NCBI GenBank assembly: GCA_963823245.1 | Contig: CAWGKQ010000008.1 | Coordinates: forward strand, 558,001-622,000 | Reading direction: 5' to 3' | Length of the DNA: 64,000 bases | Origin: JAWVFM01 sp963823245 | GTDB taxonomy: Bacteria; Actinomycetota; Thermoleophilia; Solirubrobacterales; 70-9 | The notes under the pieces: model-generated | What the model was told of the DNA's origin: nothing | What the model saw: only the letters and a program-made list of their open reading frames with translations | The model's database searches: none | Program-made: the position numbers and the translations under genes | Shown here: positions 1 to 7,679 of the stretch, in pieces | How positions within the stretch are numbered: position 1 is the first letter of the stretch | Layout of the letters: every line of letters begins with the position of its first letter

Positions 1-584
1 ATCGTCATACCCGCCCCCTTCAGCTCCCGAATCGCCTCGAGCACCTCGCCCACGAGCTCGGGGTCGAGCGCGCTCGTGACCTCGTCGAGGAGCAGCGCGC
101 GCGGCCGCCCGGCGATCGCGCGGGCGATCGCGACCCGCTGCTGCTGGCCACCGGAGAGATCGTCGGGACGGTCGTCCTCGCGACCGGCGAGGCCGAACCG
201 GCGCAGGAGCTCGCGGCCGCGCTCGTCCGCCTCGGCCTTCGACACACCAAGCGCGCGGACCGAGCCGAGGACGACGTTCTGGAGCGCGGTCAGGTGCGGG
301 AAGAGGTTGTAGGCCTGGAAGACGAGACCGAGCCGCCGCCTCACCGGGACGGGCTCGACCGACGGGTCGGTGATCACGTCGCCGTCGAGGAAGATGTCGC
401 CGTCGTCGATCTCCTCGAGTAGGTCGACGCAGCGCAGCAGCGTCGACTTGCCCGACCCCGAGGCGCCGATCAACGCCACCGCCTGGTGCTCGCGGACATC
501 GAGGTCCACGCCCGTCAACACGTCTCGGTCACCGAACGCCTTCGTGACGCCGCGGATCTCGATGACCGGAGCCGCACTGCTCAT
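1..584 (-). CDS. Polar amino-acid ABC transporter ATP-binding protein (3' part cut by window edge)
   Basis: ATPase that energises import of a polar amino acid, acting on the inner membrane face with the permease encoded just upstream. Reading from ATG at 584 the product shows a Walker A (GASGSGKST), Q-loop region (GLVFQAYNLFPHLT), the signature LSGGQQQRVAIARA and Walker B/D-loop (LLLDEVTSALDP), typical of the GlnQ/HisP family. About 195 residues are visible of an expected ~245, so the C-terminus lies left of the window. The start codon overlaps the permease stop in an ATGA arrangement, which indicates translational coupling. The transported amino acid cannot be told from sequence. Confidence 0.95.
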   Translation of the reverse strand, partial: MSSAAPVIEIRGVTKAFGDRDVLTGVDLDVREHQAVALIGASGSGKSTLLRCVDLLEEIDDGDIFLDGDVITDPSVEPVPVRRRLGLVFQAYNLFPHLTALQNVVLGSVRALGVSKAEADERGRELLRRFGLAGREDDRPDDLSGGQQQRVAIARAIAGRPRALLLDEVTSALDPELVGEVLEAIRELKGAGMT

Positions 585-1429
585 CCGATCGTCACGCCGC
601 CGAGCCCGTAGCGGTCGAGGAGCCGCGCGAGCGGCACCGTAACGGCGATGTAGAGCAGGGCTGCCGCGAGCAGCGGCGTGTAGTTGAACGTCTGCGCGGT
701 GATCTCCTGGGCCGTCTCGAACGCCTCGCCGACACCGAGGAGCGAGACGAGCGCCACGTCCTTCTGGAGCGCGATGAAGTCGTTGAGGAGCGGCGGGCCA
801 ACGCGCCGAACGGCTTGCGGCAGGATCACGCGGCCGAGGGCCTGGCCCTCGGTGAGCCCGATCGCGAGCGCGGCGTCGCGCTGGCCGCGGTGCACGGAGT
901 TGATCCCGGCCCGGTAGACCTCGGCGACATAGGCGGCGTAGGAGAAGGTCAGCGCGATGCCGCCGAGGACGATCGGGTCCGTCGGCAGACCGCTCAGCTG
1001 AAGCGCCGGAATTCCGAAGCCGACGAGGTAGACGAGGAGGATCGTCGGGATCCCGCGGAAGAGGTCGGTGTAGACGGTTGCGATCAGGCGCACCGGGAAG
1101 AAGGCCGGCGATCGGCTCGTGCGCACGAGCGCAACCACCAGCCCAAGGACCAGGACGCAGAGCTCGACGATCACGAAGAGCTTGACGTCGAGCCAGAAGC
1201 CGTCGAGCACCGCCGGAAAAGCGTCCTTGAAGGCCGACCAGCTGAAGAAGGTGTCGCGAACGCTGGACCAGCCCGGGCTCGTCAGGACCAGCGCCGCGAG
1301 GCCACCGAGCACGAGGAGCGTCGAGATCGCGGCGACCGCGATGGCTCGGCGCGCCCGTTGCCGCTTGGCCGCCGCGCGCGCGGCGCGGCGGTCGACCGTG
1401 GCCTCGGCAGCGCTCACCGCCGCGACCAT
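581..1429 (-). CDS. Polar amino-acid ABC transporter permease
   Basis: Inner-membrane permease of 282 aa for a polar amino-acid importer. After a basic N-terminal tail (about 30 residues, Arg/Ala rich) there are hydrophobic segments near residues 28-50, 85-105 and 118-140 and more in the C-terminal half. The EAA loop that docks the ATPase is clear (EVYRAGINSVHRGQRDAALA, then IGL), as in HisM/GlnP proteins. It ends in a 4-base ATGA overlap with the ATPase gene. The gap to the lipoprotein gene upstream (115 bp) holds a stem-loop. Family assignment is firm; substrate is unknown. Confidence 0.94.
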   Translation of the reverse strand: MVAAVSAAEATVDRRAARAAAKRQRARRAIAVAAISTLLVLGGLAALVLTSPGWSSVRDTFFSWSAFKDAFPAVLDGFWLDVKLFVIVELCVLVLGLVVALVRTSRSPAFFPVRLIATVYTDLFRGIPTILLVYLVGFGIPALQLSGLPTDPIVLGGIALTFSYAAYVAEVYRAGINSVHRGQRDAALAIGLTEGQALGRVILPQAVRRVGPPLLNDFIALQKDVALVSLLGVGEAFETAQEITAQTFNYTPLLAAALLYIAVTVPLARLLDRYGLGGVTIG

Positions 1430-1484
1430 GACGCCCGCGGCGGACGGCTAGAGGCCGGCGGGTCGGCGTCCTCTTGGCGCCTTA

Positions 1485-1501
1485 TGGGTGCGTACCACCC
1501 A
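1485..1501 (-). other. Intercistronic stem-loop between binding-protein and permease genes
   Basis: TGGGTG and CACCCA form a perfect 6-bp stem with a 5-base loop in the gap between the stop of the solute-binding lipoprotein gene and the permease start. No T-tract follows on the minus strand, so it looks more like an mRNA-stabilising or partial-attenuation hairpin, as is common where binding protein is needed in excess of permease, than a full terminator. The function is inferred. Confidence 0.4.
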
Positions 1502-1544
1502 CAAAGCGACAAGCGCGTGATTTTCGCCGCTCAGCCTTGGGCGG

Positions 1545-2396
1545 CTAGCGCAGAAGCGGCGCGTTGGCGGCCTGGCTCATCCACTGATCGGTGATCCGCT
1601 TCAGGTCGCCGTTGAGATGGAGCTTGTCGATCGCGCCGTTGACGCAGCTCGTGAGCGTTGAGTCCTTGGCCAGCACCGCGCCCCACTTGTCGCCGCCCGG
1701 GGCCGGGAACTGGCCCACGATCGTCGCCTCCGGGACCTGCGCGGCGGTGAGGTAGAGCGCCGTCGGCAGGTCGACCACGACGGCGTCGACCTGCTTCGTC
1801 TTGAGCGCGCTCACGACGTCGTTCGAGGTCTGGAAGACCCGTGGCTCGGTGCTCGGCTGGATCTCGGCGTTGACGGCGTCGAGGCTCGTCGTCCCTATTT
1901 GGACACCGATCGTGGAGCCCTTGAGGTCGGAAAGGCTCGTCGCCTTGGCCGCGTCCGTGCCGGGAAGCGCGACGACCGCCTGGTTCGCCTCGTAGTAGGA
2001 GTGGGAGAAGTCGACCTGCTCGGCGCGGGCCGGAGTGATCGAGATCTGGTTGACGTCGAGGTCGAAATCCTTCGGCCCCGGCGCGAACGACGCGTTGAAG
2101 GGGACGGTGGTCCACGTCACCTCGGAGGGCTTGAAGCCGAGCTGGTCGGCGATCGCGTAGGCCACGGCGCTCTCGAAGCCCTTGCCGTTGGTCGGGTCGT
2201 TGTCCTCGAAGTAGGGCGGATAGGCCGGCTTGCTGGTGCCGACGGTCAGCTCACCCTTCGAGACCGTGTCGAGCTTCGAGTTCTCGCAGCTTTTCGGCGG
2301 GGTCGAGGCCGAGGTGTCCTCGGAGGAGCTCGACCCGCAGCCGGCGAGGAGCGCGGCGACAAGGACGACGGCGGTTGAGGCTCGAAGGGCGGACAC
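1545..2396 (-). CDS. Amino-acid ABC transporter substrate-binding lipoprotein
   Basis: 283-aa extracellular solute-binding protein of family 3 (SBP_bac_3). The N-terminus is a lipoprotein signal peptide with the lipobox LLAGC and the acylated Cys at residue 20, followed by a Ser-rich linker. The mature part starts with the typical strand KGELTVGTSKPAYPPYF and contains GFESAVAYAIADQLGF, VTWTTVPFNA and DLDVNQISITPARAEQVDFS, matching ligand-binding lobes of HisJ/GlnH-like proteins. It is the first transporter gene of the minus-strand operon SBP-permease-ATPase. Ligand is not predictable beyond a polar amino acid. Confidence 0.94.
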   Translation of the reverse strand: MSALRASTAVVLVAALLAGCGSSSSEDTSASTPPKSCENSKLDTVSKGELTVGTSKPAYPPYFEDNDPTNGKGFESAVAYAIADQLGFKPSEVTWTTVPFNASFAPGPKDFDLDVNQISITPARAEQVDFSHSYYEANQAVVALPGTDAAKATSLSDLKGSTIGVQIGTTSLDAVNAEIQPSTEPRVFQTSNDVVSALKTKQVDAVVVDLPTALYLTAAQVPEATIVGQFPAPGGDKWGAVLAKDSTLTSCVNGAIDKLHLNGDLKRITDQWMSQAANAPLLR

Positions 2397-2426
2397 CTGG
2401 GACTGCGCCGGAGCGCGAGCGGAATC

Positions 2427-2930
2427 CTAGACGTTTGCCTCGCTGGCGGCGAACGCGTCGGCCGCGGCATCGCGGCGGAAGGGCTCGAGCCCGGCGAGCT
2501 GGGACTCGGCGCGCTGGATCAGCCTGTCCAGGTCGAAGCCCGTGAGCTCGAAGGCGTTCGCCTGCCGCAGGGACTGCCAGAGGCTGAGCTTGCCGTTGAT
2601 GCCGAGATGTAGGCCCTCGAGCTCGACGAGCCGCGAGAGCGGTGAGTAGCCGAGGACCTGACCGTTCAGCTTCAGGCGGCCCGCCTTCTCCGCGAGCCAT
2701 CCGCCGGTCACCTTCATTCGGTTACGCGAAACGCCGAGTCGATCCATCGCCTCGATCAGCGAGTCGCGGTCCTCCTCGATCTCGCCGCGCAGTCCGTCGA
2801 GGAAGGCGCCGAGTCGCGTGCCCTCGTTGCTTCGCGCCGCTCGCTTGACCAGCTCGATTCCGGTGGTCGAGCCCGCCAAGTGGTCGTTGAGGTAGATCCC
2901 GAGCAGATTCGAGGAGAGCTCTCCCAACAC
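2427..2930 (-). CDS. Conserved helical protein of unknown function
   Basis: 167-aa protein with a GTG start, not recognised with confidence. It has no signal peptide or membrane segment, is rich in long helices (for example LVKRAARSNEGTRLGAFLDG and EIEEDRDSLIEAMDRLGVSR) and reads like a four-helix, ferritin-like fold. That fold is an impression only; no complete di-metal motif is evident. It lies 30 bp upstream of the lipoprotein gene on the same strand, so it may be co-transcribed with the amino-acid importer. Codon use is ordinary for the window. Confidence 0.7.
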   Translation of the reverse strand: MLGELSSNLLGIYLNDHLAGSTTGIELVKRAARSNEGTRLGAFLDGLRGEIEEDRDSLIEAMDRLGVSRNRMKVTGGWLAEKAGRLKLNGQVLGYSPLSRLVELEGLHLGINGKLSLWQSLRQANAFELTGFDLDRLIQRAESQLAGLEPFRRDAAADAFAASEANV

Positions 2931-3012
2931 GCTTCCACCCTACCCAGCGCGGTCATCCGCAACCGCCCCCACGTCTCTCGGGCGGCGGGCTGACGCTAGG
3001 GTTGGCGGGGCG

Positions 3013-4494
3013 ATGGGCGGCCGCAACGGTGACAGGCGCGAGCTCTCCGTCGGCATCGTGGGCGGCGGCTTCGGTGGCGTCGGGATGGGCATCCGGCTGC
3101 GCCAGGCCGGCATCCAGGACTTCGAGATCTTCGAGCGCGGCGACAGCGTCGGTGGCGTCTGGCGCGCAAACACCTATCCCGGCGCAGCCTGCGACGTCCC
3201 GTCCCACCTGTACTCGTTCTCCTTCGCCCCGGGCCATGACTGGTCGCGCCGCTACGCGCCGCAGCCCGAGATCCTGCGCTACCTCGAGAACTGCGTCGAC
3301 GAGTACGGACTGCGCTCGCACCTGCGGCTCGGCACCGAGGCGACCTCGGCGTCATTCGACGCCGAGAGCGGGAGCTGGACGCTCACCACCAGCGACGGCG
3401 CGAGCCGCTCGTTCGACGTCCTCGTGACGGCCTGCGGGCAGCTCAGCGTTCCGGACATTCCCGCTATCGAGGGCCGCGACGACTTCGCCGGCCCTGCCTT
3501 CCACTCCGCCGAGTGGGATCACGGCGTCGATCTCGACGGCAAGCGAGTGGCCGTGATCGGCACCGGAGCCAGCGCCATCCAGTTCGTGCCCGAGGTCGCG
3601 AAGGTCGCGGCTCAGACCACGATCTACCAGCGCTCGGCGCCCTGGATCCTCCCGAAGTCCGACCGCGAGTACGCCGCATGGGAGCGCCGGCTGTTCCGGG
3701 CGTTCCCCCCGCGCGTGCTGGCGAGCCGCCTCGCCTTCTTCTCGTTCCTCGAGCTCGGCACCCACGCGTTCACCGGCAACGAGACCATGGGTCGGATCTT
3801 CACCGCCCTCGCCGACCGTGAGCGGCGGAAGGAGCTCGGCGACGATCCGGAGCTTCTCGCCAAGGCGACGCCCGACTACCCCATCGGCTGCAAGCGGGTC
3901 CTGATCACGAGCGACTGGTACCCGACCCTCCGCCGCGACGACGTCGAGCTGGTCACCGGCGGCGCGCGGCGGATCACCGCCGGCGGCGTCGTCGACAGCG
4001 ACGACGTCGAGCGACCGGCCGACGTGATCGTCTACGGCACGGGCTTCGCGTCCCACGGGTTCGTCGCCCCTATGGAGGTGCGCGGAAGCGACGGCCGCGA
4101 CCTGAACGCGGTCTGGGCCGGCCGCCCGGAGGCCTACCTCGGCACCACCGTGGCCGGCTTCCCGAACATGTTTGTCCTCTACGGCCCGAACACCAACCAC
4201 GGATCCGGATCCGTGCCCTACACGCTCGAGTGCCAGTTCGACTACATCGTCGACGCGCTGCGGCGTGTGGGCGAGGGCGGTTTCCGGTGGATCGACCTTC
4301 GCCCCGAGACCCAGGCGGAGTGGAGGGACGAAATGTCCGAGCGAAGCAGGCGGACGGTATGGATGACCGGCGGCTGCCACAACTGGTACGTCACCGAGGC
4401 CGGCGACAACACCAACAACTGGCCCGGAGCCTGGCTCGAGTACCGCCGCCGCACCCGCCGAATCAACCCCGCGGACTACCGCGTGGCGGTCTGA
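3013..4494 (+). CDS. Flavin-containing Baeyer-Villiger-type monooxygenase
   Basis: 493-aa FAD/NADPH monooxygenase. The N-terminal FAD Rossmann motif is IVGGGFGGVGMG (residues ~16-27), the type I Baeyer-Villiger fingerprint appears as FAGPAFHSAEWDHG (~residue 160), and a second NADPH Rossmann motif is VIGTGASAIQ (~residue 183). Length and order of motifs match cyclohexanone/phenylacetone monooxygenase-like and related 4-hydroxyacetophenone monooxygenase proteins. It would oxidise a ketone to an ester or hydroxylate a lipophilic substrate in the cytosol; the substrate is unknown. Transcribed alone, divergent from the gene at 2427-2930 with an 82-bp gap. Confidence 0.93.
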   Translation: MGGRNGDRRELSVGIVGGGFGGVGMGIRLRQAGIQDFEIFERGDSVGGVWRANTYPGAACDVPSHLYSFSFAPGHDWSRRYAPQPEILRYLENCVDEYGLRSHLRLGTEATSASFDAESGSWTLTTSDGASRSFDVLVTACGQLSVPDIPAIEGRDDFAGPAFHSAEWDHGVDLDGKRVAVIGTGASAIQFVPEVAKVAAQTTIYQRSAPWILPKSDREYAAWERRLFRAFPPRVLASRLAFFSFLELGTHAFTGNETMGRIFTALADRERRKELGDDPELLAKATPDYPIGCKRVLITSDWYPTLRRDDVELVTGGARRITAGGVVDSDDVERPADVIVYGTGFASHGFVAPMEVRGSDGRDLNAVWAGRPEAYLGTTVAGFPNMFVLYGPNTNHGSGSVPYTLECQFDYIVDALRRVGEGGFRWIDLRPETQAEWRDEMSERSRRTVWMTGGCHNWYVTEAGDNTNNWPGAWLEYRRRTRRINPADYRVAV

Positions 4495-4510
4495 GCCGCG
4501 GCCTACCTGC

Positions 4511-4620
4511 TACCTTCCGACCGTCTGGCCGGAGTGGTTCCGGCGAAATCGTGCCCAGCGCCCGCGTCGTAGCTTTTTGCTTTCTCCGCGTTCGCAGCAC
4601 TAGGAAACAGGAGGAATGAA
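4511..4620 (+). promoter_or_regulatory. Leader region of cold-shock gene 1, with a motif shared with the second cold-shock gene
   Basis: The roughly 110 bp before the first cold-shock gene hold GTGCCC at 4551-4556 and the 14-mer CTCCGCGTTCGCAG at 4584-4597. The same 14-mer occurs at 40722-40735 before the second cold-shock gene at nearly the same distance from the start codon (23 versus 25 bases). A TANNNT-type -10 candidate (TACCTT, 4511-4516) and the strong ribosome site AGGAGGA just before ATG complete the leader. Long structured leaders are a hallmark of cspA-family mRNAs; the exact start of transcription is not known. Confidence 0.5.
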
Positions 4621-4830
4621 ATGGCTACAGGAACTGTCAAGTGGTTCAGCGACGACAAGGGCTACGGCTTCATCACGCCCGATGACGGCTCGAGCGACCT
4701 GTTCGTCCATCACAGCGCGATCATGACCGACGGTCACGCGACGCTGAGCGAGGGCGCGAAGGTCTCCTACGAGGCCGAGCAGGGCGACAAGGGCCCGCGC
4801 GCCGCCAACGTCACCCCGCAGGGAAGCTGA
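4621..4830 (+). CDS. Cold-shock protein (CspA family)
   Basis: 69-aa single OB-fold cold-shock domain, binding single-stranded RNA/DNA as a chaperone. RNP1 (KGYGFIT) and RNP2 (DLFVHHSAI) are intact and the N-terminus GTVKWF is canonical. The start is fixed by AGGAGGA seven bases upstream. The stop is followed after two bases by the ATG of a small helical gene, so the two are co-translated. A second copy lies at 40761-40964 (N-terminus MARGTVKWFNDDKGFGFITP). Confidence 0.97.
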   Translation: MATGTVKWFSDDKGYGFITPDDGSSDLFVHHSAIMTDGHATLSEGAKVSYEAEQGDKGPRAANVTPQGS

Positions 4831-4832
4831 CA

Positions 4833-5039
4833 ATGGCGACAGACGTCACCTCGGACCGCCTCATCGAGGCAGCCGAGCAGCTCGACCCCAATTTCACCCG
4901 CGCCGACCTCGCCGGGAAGCTCGGCGTCGAGGCGTCGGACCTCAAGGCCGCCGTCAAGGAGGCCCGCGAGTCGGGCCGCCTCGAGAAGGTCGGCGACGAC
5001 GACGAGGGGCGCGGCGTCTTCAAGCTGATCGGCGGCTAG
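4833..5039 (+). CDS. Small winged-helix-like protein co-transcribed with the cold-shock gene
   Basis: 68-aa acidic protein starting two bases after the cold-shock stop codon. The sequence (SDRLIEAAEQLDPNFTRADL, then AGKLGVEASDLKAAVKEARESGRLEKVGDDD) has the helix-turn-helix-strand pattern of a small winged-helix domain, in which ADLAGKLGVEASDLKAAV would be the recognition-helix region. I do not recognise a named family. The tight coupling to a cold-shock protein suggests a partner role in RNA handling or stress response, which is inference from position only. Confidence 0.8.
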   Translation: MATDVTSDRLIEAAEQLDPNFTRADLAGKLGVEASDLKAAVKEARESGRLEKVGDDDEGRGVFKLIGG

Positions 5040-5066
5040 CGCCGCCGCGCGCTTGGCGTGGCGGCG
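5040..5066. terminator. Candidate bidirectional terminator hairpin
   Basis: CGCCGCC and GGCGGCG pair over 7 bp with a 13-base loop, directly between the 3' ends of the convergent cold-shock operon and the desaturase gene. There is no clear T-tract on either side, so this is a GC-rich hairpin candidate only. Confidence 0.35.
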
Positions 5067-5087
5067 TAGGCTGCGCCCGGGCGCGGC

Positions 5088-6128
5088 CTAAGCGCGGGCG
5101 GCGGCGAACCCGACCATCCGGCCGCCGTTCTCGGTGTCGATGAGCTTGTAGCGGACCGCCTTGAGGCCGTCGAGCAGCGTCAGCTTCGGCACGTCGTGGA
5201 AGATCGGGTTCGCGTCGTGCGCGCGCTGGAGGTTGTAGTTCGGCACCCGCGCGTTCAGATGGTGGACGTGGTGGAGGCCGATGTTGCCGGTGAAGAACTG
5301 GAGCACCTTCGGCAGCCGTAGGTAGGAGCTGCCGCGCAGCGCCGCGTCGGCGTAGCTCCAGCCGTCAGCCTGCTCCCAGTAGGCGTCCTCGAACTGGTGC
5401 TGGACGTAGAAGAGCCAGACGCCGGTCGTGCCCGCGAGGAGGATCGTCGGGGCCTGGATGAGCAGGTAGTTCTCCCAGCCGATGAGCCAGCAGAGCCCGC
5501 CGATCATCACGGCCAGGGCGAGGTTCGTGCGCATGACGCTGCGGCGAAGGCGCGGCCGGGCCGAGCGCGAGATGTAGCGGGGCCCGATCATCATCGAGTA
5601 GATCGGCCCGATGGTGAACATCACCAGCGGGTTGCGGAAGAGGCGATAGCCGAGGCGCCCCCGCCAGCCGAGTGCCTTGTACTCCTCCACGGTCAGGGTC
5701 GGCACGTCGCCGTCCCCGCGGCGCGCGAGGTCACCCGAGGTCGCGTGGTGCATCGCGTGCTGGTGGCGCCAGCGCTGGAACGGCGCGAAGACCAGTAGGC
5801 CGCAGAAGGAGCCCACCCACTCGTTGGCGCGCTTCGACGGCATGAACGATCCGTGGGTGCAGTCGTGGAAGACGATGAAGGTGCGGACCAGGAAGCCGGC
5901 CGTGGGGATCGCGAGCGCCAGGACGAGCAGGTACGACACGTCGAGGGCAAGGTACATCGCGACGGACAGCGCCAGATACGGCGCCACCGACGTCGCGAGG
6001 TCGAGGAGGCTCCGCCACAGGACCGGCCGCGCGTAGGGGTCGAGGCCCTCCTTCCAGAACGAGCGCTCGCGGTCGGGCTCGGCGCTTTCGGCCGGGGCTG
6101 GGGCTGTGGGCGTTGCGGTTGCCGTCAT
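5088..6128 (-). CDS. Membrane fatty-acid desaturase
   Basis: 346-aa di-iron membrane desaturase that would introduce a double bond into acyl lipids. All three His boxes are visible: HDCTHGS, RHQHAMHHAT and LHHVHHLN, interspersed with hydrophobic segments. The start is placed at 6128, where MTATATPTAP follows the ribosome site CGGAG; the longer open frame upstream to 6293 runs into the end of the helicase gene and has no desaturase-like content. It lies 19 bp downstream of the DEAD-box helicase gene on the same strand. Pairing of an RNA helicase with a desaturase is consistent with cold adaptation, and cold-shock genes lie next door, but co-regulation is inferred. Confidence 0.93.
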   Translation of the reverse strand: MTATATPTAPAPAESAEPDRERSFWKEGLDPYARPVLWRSLLDLATSVAPYLALSVAMYLALDVSYLLVLALAIPTAGFLVRTFIVFHDCTHGSFMPSKRANEWVGSFCGLLVFAPFQRWRHQHAMHHATSGDLARRGDGDVPTLTVEEYKALGWRGRLGYRLFRNPLVMFTIGPIYSMMIGPRYISRSARPRLRRSVMRTNLALAVMIGGLCWLIGWENYLLIQAPTILLAGTTGVWLFYVQHQFEDAYWEQADGWSYADAALRGSSYLRLPKVLQFFTGNIGLHHVHHLNARVPNYNLQRAHDANPIFHDVPKLTLLDGLKAVRYKLIDTENGGRMVGFAAARA

Positions 6129-6147
6129 TGTCGTCTCCGAAGGCCGT

Positions 6148-7293
6148 TCAGCGGCGCCGAGGGCGTCGGTGCCCGGTCTCGAATCCGGCCTCGGCGAACT
6201 CACGTCGAAGCTCGAGGTTCCTGGCGATCTTACCGACCTCGCCGACCTGATCCGCCATGACCAAGGTGACGCCGACGCCGGCCCGGCCGGCACGTGCAGT
6301 ACGCCCGACGCGGTGGACGTATGCCTGGTGATCGTGCGGCGGGTCGAAGTTGATGACCCGGGTGATCCCGTCGACGTCGATGCCGCGGGCGGCGACGTCG
6401 GTCGCGACGAGCGTGTCGGTGGCGCCGGACTCGAACCTCGCGAGCGCCTTCGTGCGCTGCGATTGCGACTTGTTGCCGTGGATCGCGCCCGCCTGAATGC
6501 CGTGCCGGCTCAGACGCTTGGCAAGGCGGTCGGCGCCGTGCTTGGTGCGGACGAAGACCAGCGTCAGGCCGTCCCGATCGCGTCGGCGCAGCTCGCCGAC
6601 GATCGCCTCGACCTTGCTCTGGTGGGAGACGCCGACGAAGCGATGCTCGACTCGAGCCTCGGCACGCGGCGGGGCGTGCTCGTGGCGACGTGGGGAGCGC
6701 GTGTAGTCATGCGCGATCCTGCCGACCTCACCGTCCAGGGTGGCCGAGAAGAAGAGCGTCTGTCGTTCCCTCGGGATGCCAGCCACTATCCGGTCGACGT
6801 CGGGTCGAAACCCCATGTCGAGCATTCGGTCGGCCTCGTCGAGAACGAGCGCCCGCACGTTGGCGAGGGCTACGTCGCCGCGACCGATGAGGTCGAGAAG
6901 GCGCCCGGGCGTAGCGACGAGGATGTGCGCGCGCCGAGCCTGCTTGGCCTGGCGCTGGATGCCGACGCCGCCGTAGACCGCGGCGATCGAGAGGGCTCGG
7001 GCCTGCGCGATCGGCCTGGTCTGCTCCACGATCTGCATCGCGAGCTCGCGAGTTGGTGCGAGAACGAGCGCCGCGGGGCGGCGCGCGGAAGCGTCGATGC
7101 GATCGACGAGGGGCGCCGCGAATGCGAGCGTCTTTCCGGAACCGGTGGGCGACTTCGCTAGGACGTCGCGGCCGGCGAGAACGTCGGGGATGACGAGTCG
7201 CTGGACGGCGAACGGCTCGACGATGCCCTGTTTGCGTAGGGCGCCGACGATCGGATCTGAGATGCCGAGATCGGCGAATGTGCTGGATGACAT
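6148..7293 (-). CDS. DEAD-box ATP-dependent RNA helicase
   Basis: 381-aa superfamily 2 RNA helicase. Motifs in order: Q-motif region FAVQRLVIPDVLAGRD, Walker A SPTGSGKT, PTRELA, TPGRLLDLI, DEADRMLDMGF, SAT, VFVRTKHGADRLA, ATDVAARGIDVD and HRVGRTARAG. Length corresponds to the core helicase with a short basic tail (RRPRRR). The start at 7293 is chosen because MSSSTFADLGI is the usual N-terminus and AAGGAGT lies just upstream; the longer open frame to 7716 is not coding. Its leader carries a strong hairpin (7323-7357). Likely role: RNA unwinding in ribosome assembly or cold-stress mRNA turnover. Confidence 0.96.
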   Translation of the reverse strand: MSSSTFADLGISDPIVGALRKQGIVEPFAVQRLVIPDVLAGRDVLAKSPTGSGKTLAFAAPLVDRIDASARRPAALVLAPTRELAMQIVEQTRPIAQARALSIAAVYGGVGIQRQAKQARRAHILVATPGRLLDLIGRGDVALANVRALVLDEADRMLDMGFRPDVDRIVAGIPRERQTLFFSATLDGEVGRIAHDYTRSPRRHEHAPPRAEARVEHRFVGVSHQSKVEAIVGELRRRDRDGLTLVFVRTKHGADRLAKRLSRHGIQAGAIHGNKSQSQRTKALARFESGATDTLVATDVAARGIDVDGITRVINFDPPHDHQAYVHRVGRTARAGRAGVGVTLVMADQVGEVGKIARNLELRREFAEAGFETGHRRPRRR

Positions 7294-7322
7294 GAGTGAC
7301 TCCTTGCGGCGGGTGCCGCGAT

Positions 7323-7357
7323 GCGATTGGGGAGTGTTCGAAGCTGACCCCAATCGC
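7323..7357 (-). other. Strong stem-loop in the leader of the DEAD-box helicase gene
   Basis: GCGATTGGGG and CCCCAATCGC form a perfect 10-bp stem with a 15-base loop, beginning 29 bases upstream of the helicase start codon. There is no T-tract, so it is not an ordinary terminator. It is placed to act on the helicase mRNA itself, for example as a cold-sensitive structure or an autoregulatory helicase target. That role is inference. Confidence 0.5.
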
Positions 7358-7393
7358 GCCGAAGCGCACTCGAGAAACGACGAAAACTCACGA

Positions 7394-7406
7394 GCAAACG
7401 GTTTGC
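7394..7406. promoter_or_regulatory. Palindrome GCAAACGGTTTGC, candidate operator
   Basis: A perfect 13-bp odd palindrome lies in the 386-bp region between the divergent helicase and M23-like genes, about 100 bases upstream of the helicase start. Its arms resemble those of LacI/PurR-type operators (GCAAAC/GTTTGC). A further GCAAAC half-site lies at 7494-7499. No cognate regulator gene is adjacent. Confidence 0.35.
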
Positions 7407-7539
7407 CCGTCGCGGCGACGGTAGCAGGGTCGGCGAGGAAAGCCGCCGCTCCCCGACCCGTCTGGGCGGCCATTAGCGTCGTGTTAGCGACTTGCAAACG
7501 TCCGTCCAGTTCTGTACAGTGCCGCGATCCTGCCCGATA

Positions 7540-7662
7540 GGTAATGCCGAATTCCGGGCCAAGGCAGGCCTGGAAACGGGGGAACCGAACAGTTTGGGGC
7601 GAACCCACCTCGGTGGGGGCGCTGCTCCTAAGCGCCAGCCCGACAGCTAACCCCGTAGGCCG
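7540..7662 (+). promoter_or_regulatory. c-di-AMP riboswitch (ydaO/yuaA type)
   Basis: The leader of the secreted M23-like gene matches the conserved elements of the ydaO riboswitch in order: GCCGAATTCCGGGCC (7545-7559), CGGGGGAACCGAACAG (7577-7592), TTGGGGCGAACCC (about 7594-7606) and, near the 3' end, GACAGCTAACCCCGTAGGC (7642-7660). In actinobacteria this class typically precedes cell-wall hydrolase and resuscitation-factor genes, which fits the gene downstream. The ribosome site AAGGAG (7666-7671) follows directly, so ligand binding could affect either transcription or initiation. High c-di-AMP normally turns expression off in this class. Confidence 0.88.
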
Positions 7663-7679
7663 ACGAAGGAGATACCGGC

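Noticed and set aside
6106..7161. 351-aa plus-strand open frame opposite the DEAD-box gene
   Set aside because: Antisense shadow; helicase motifs lie on the minus strand.
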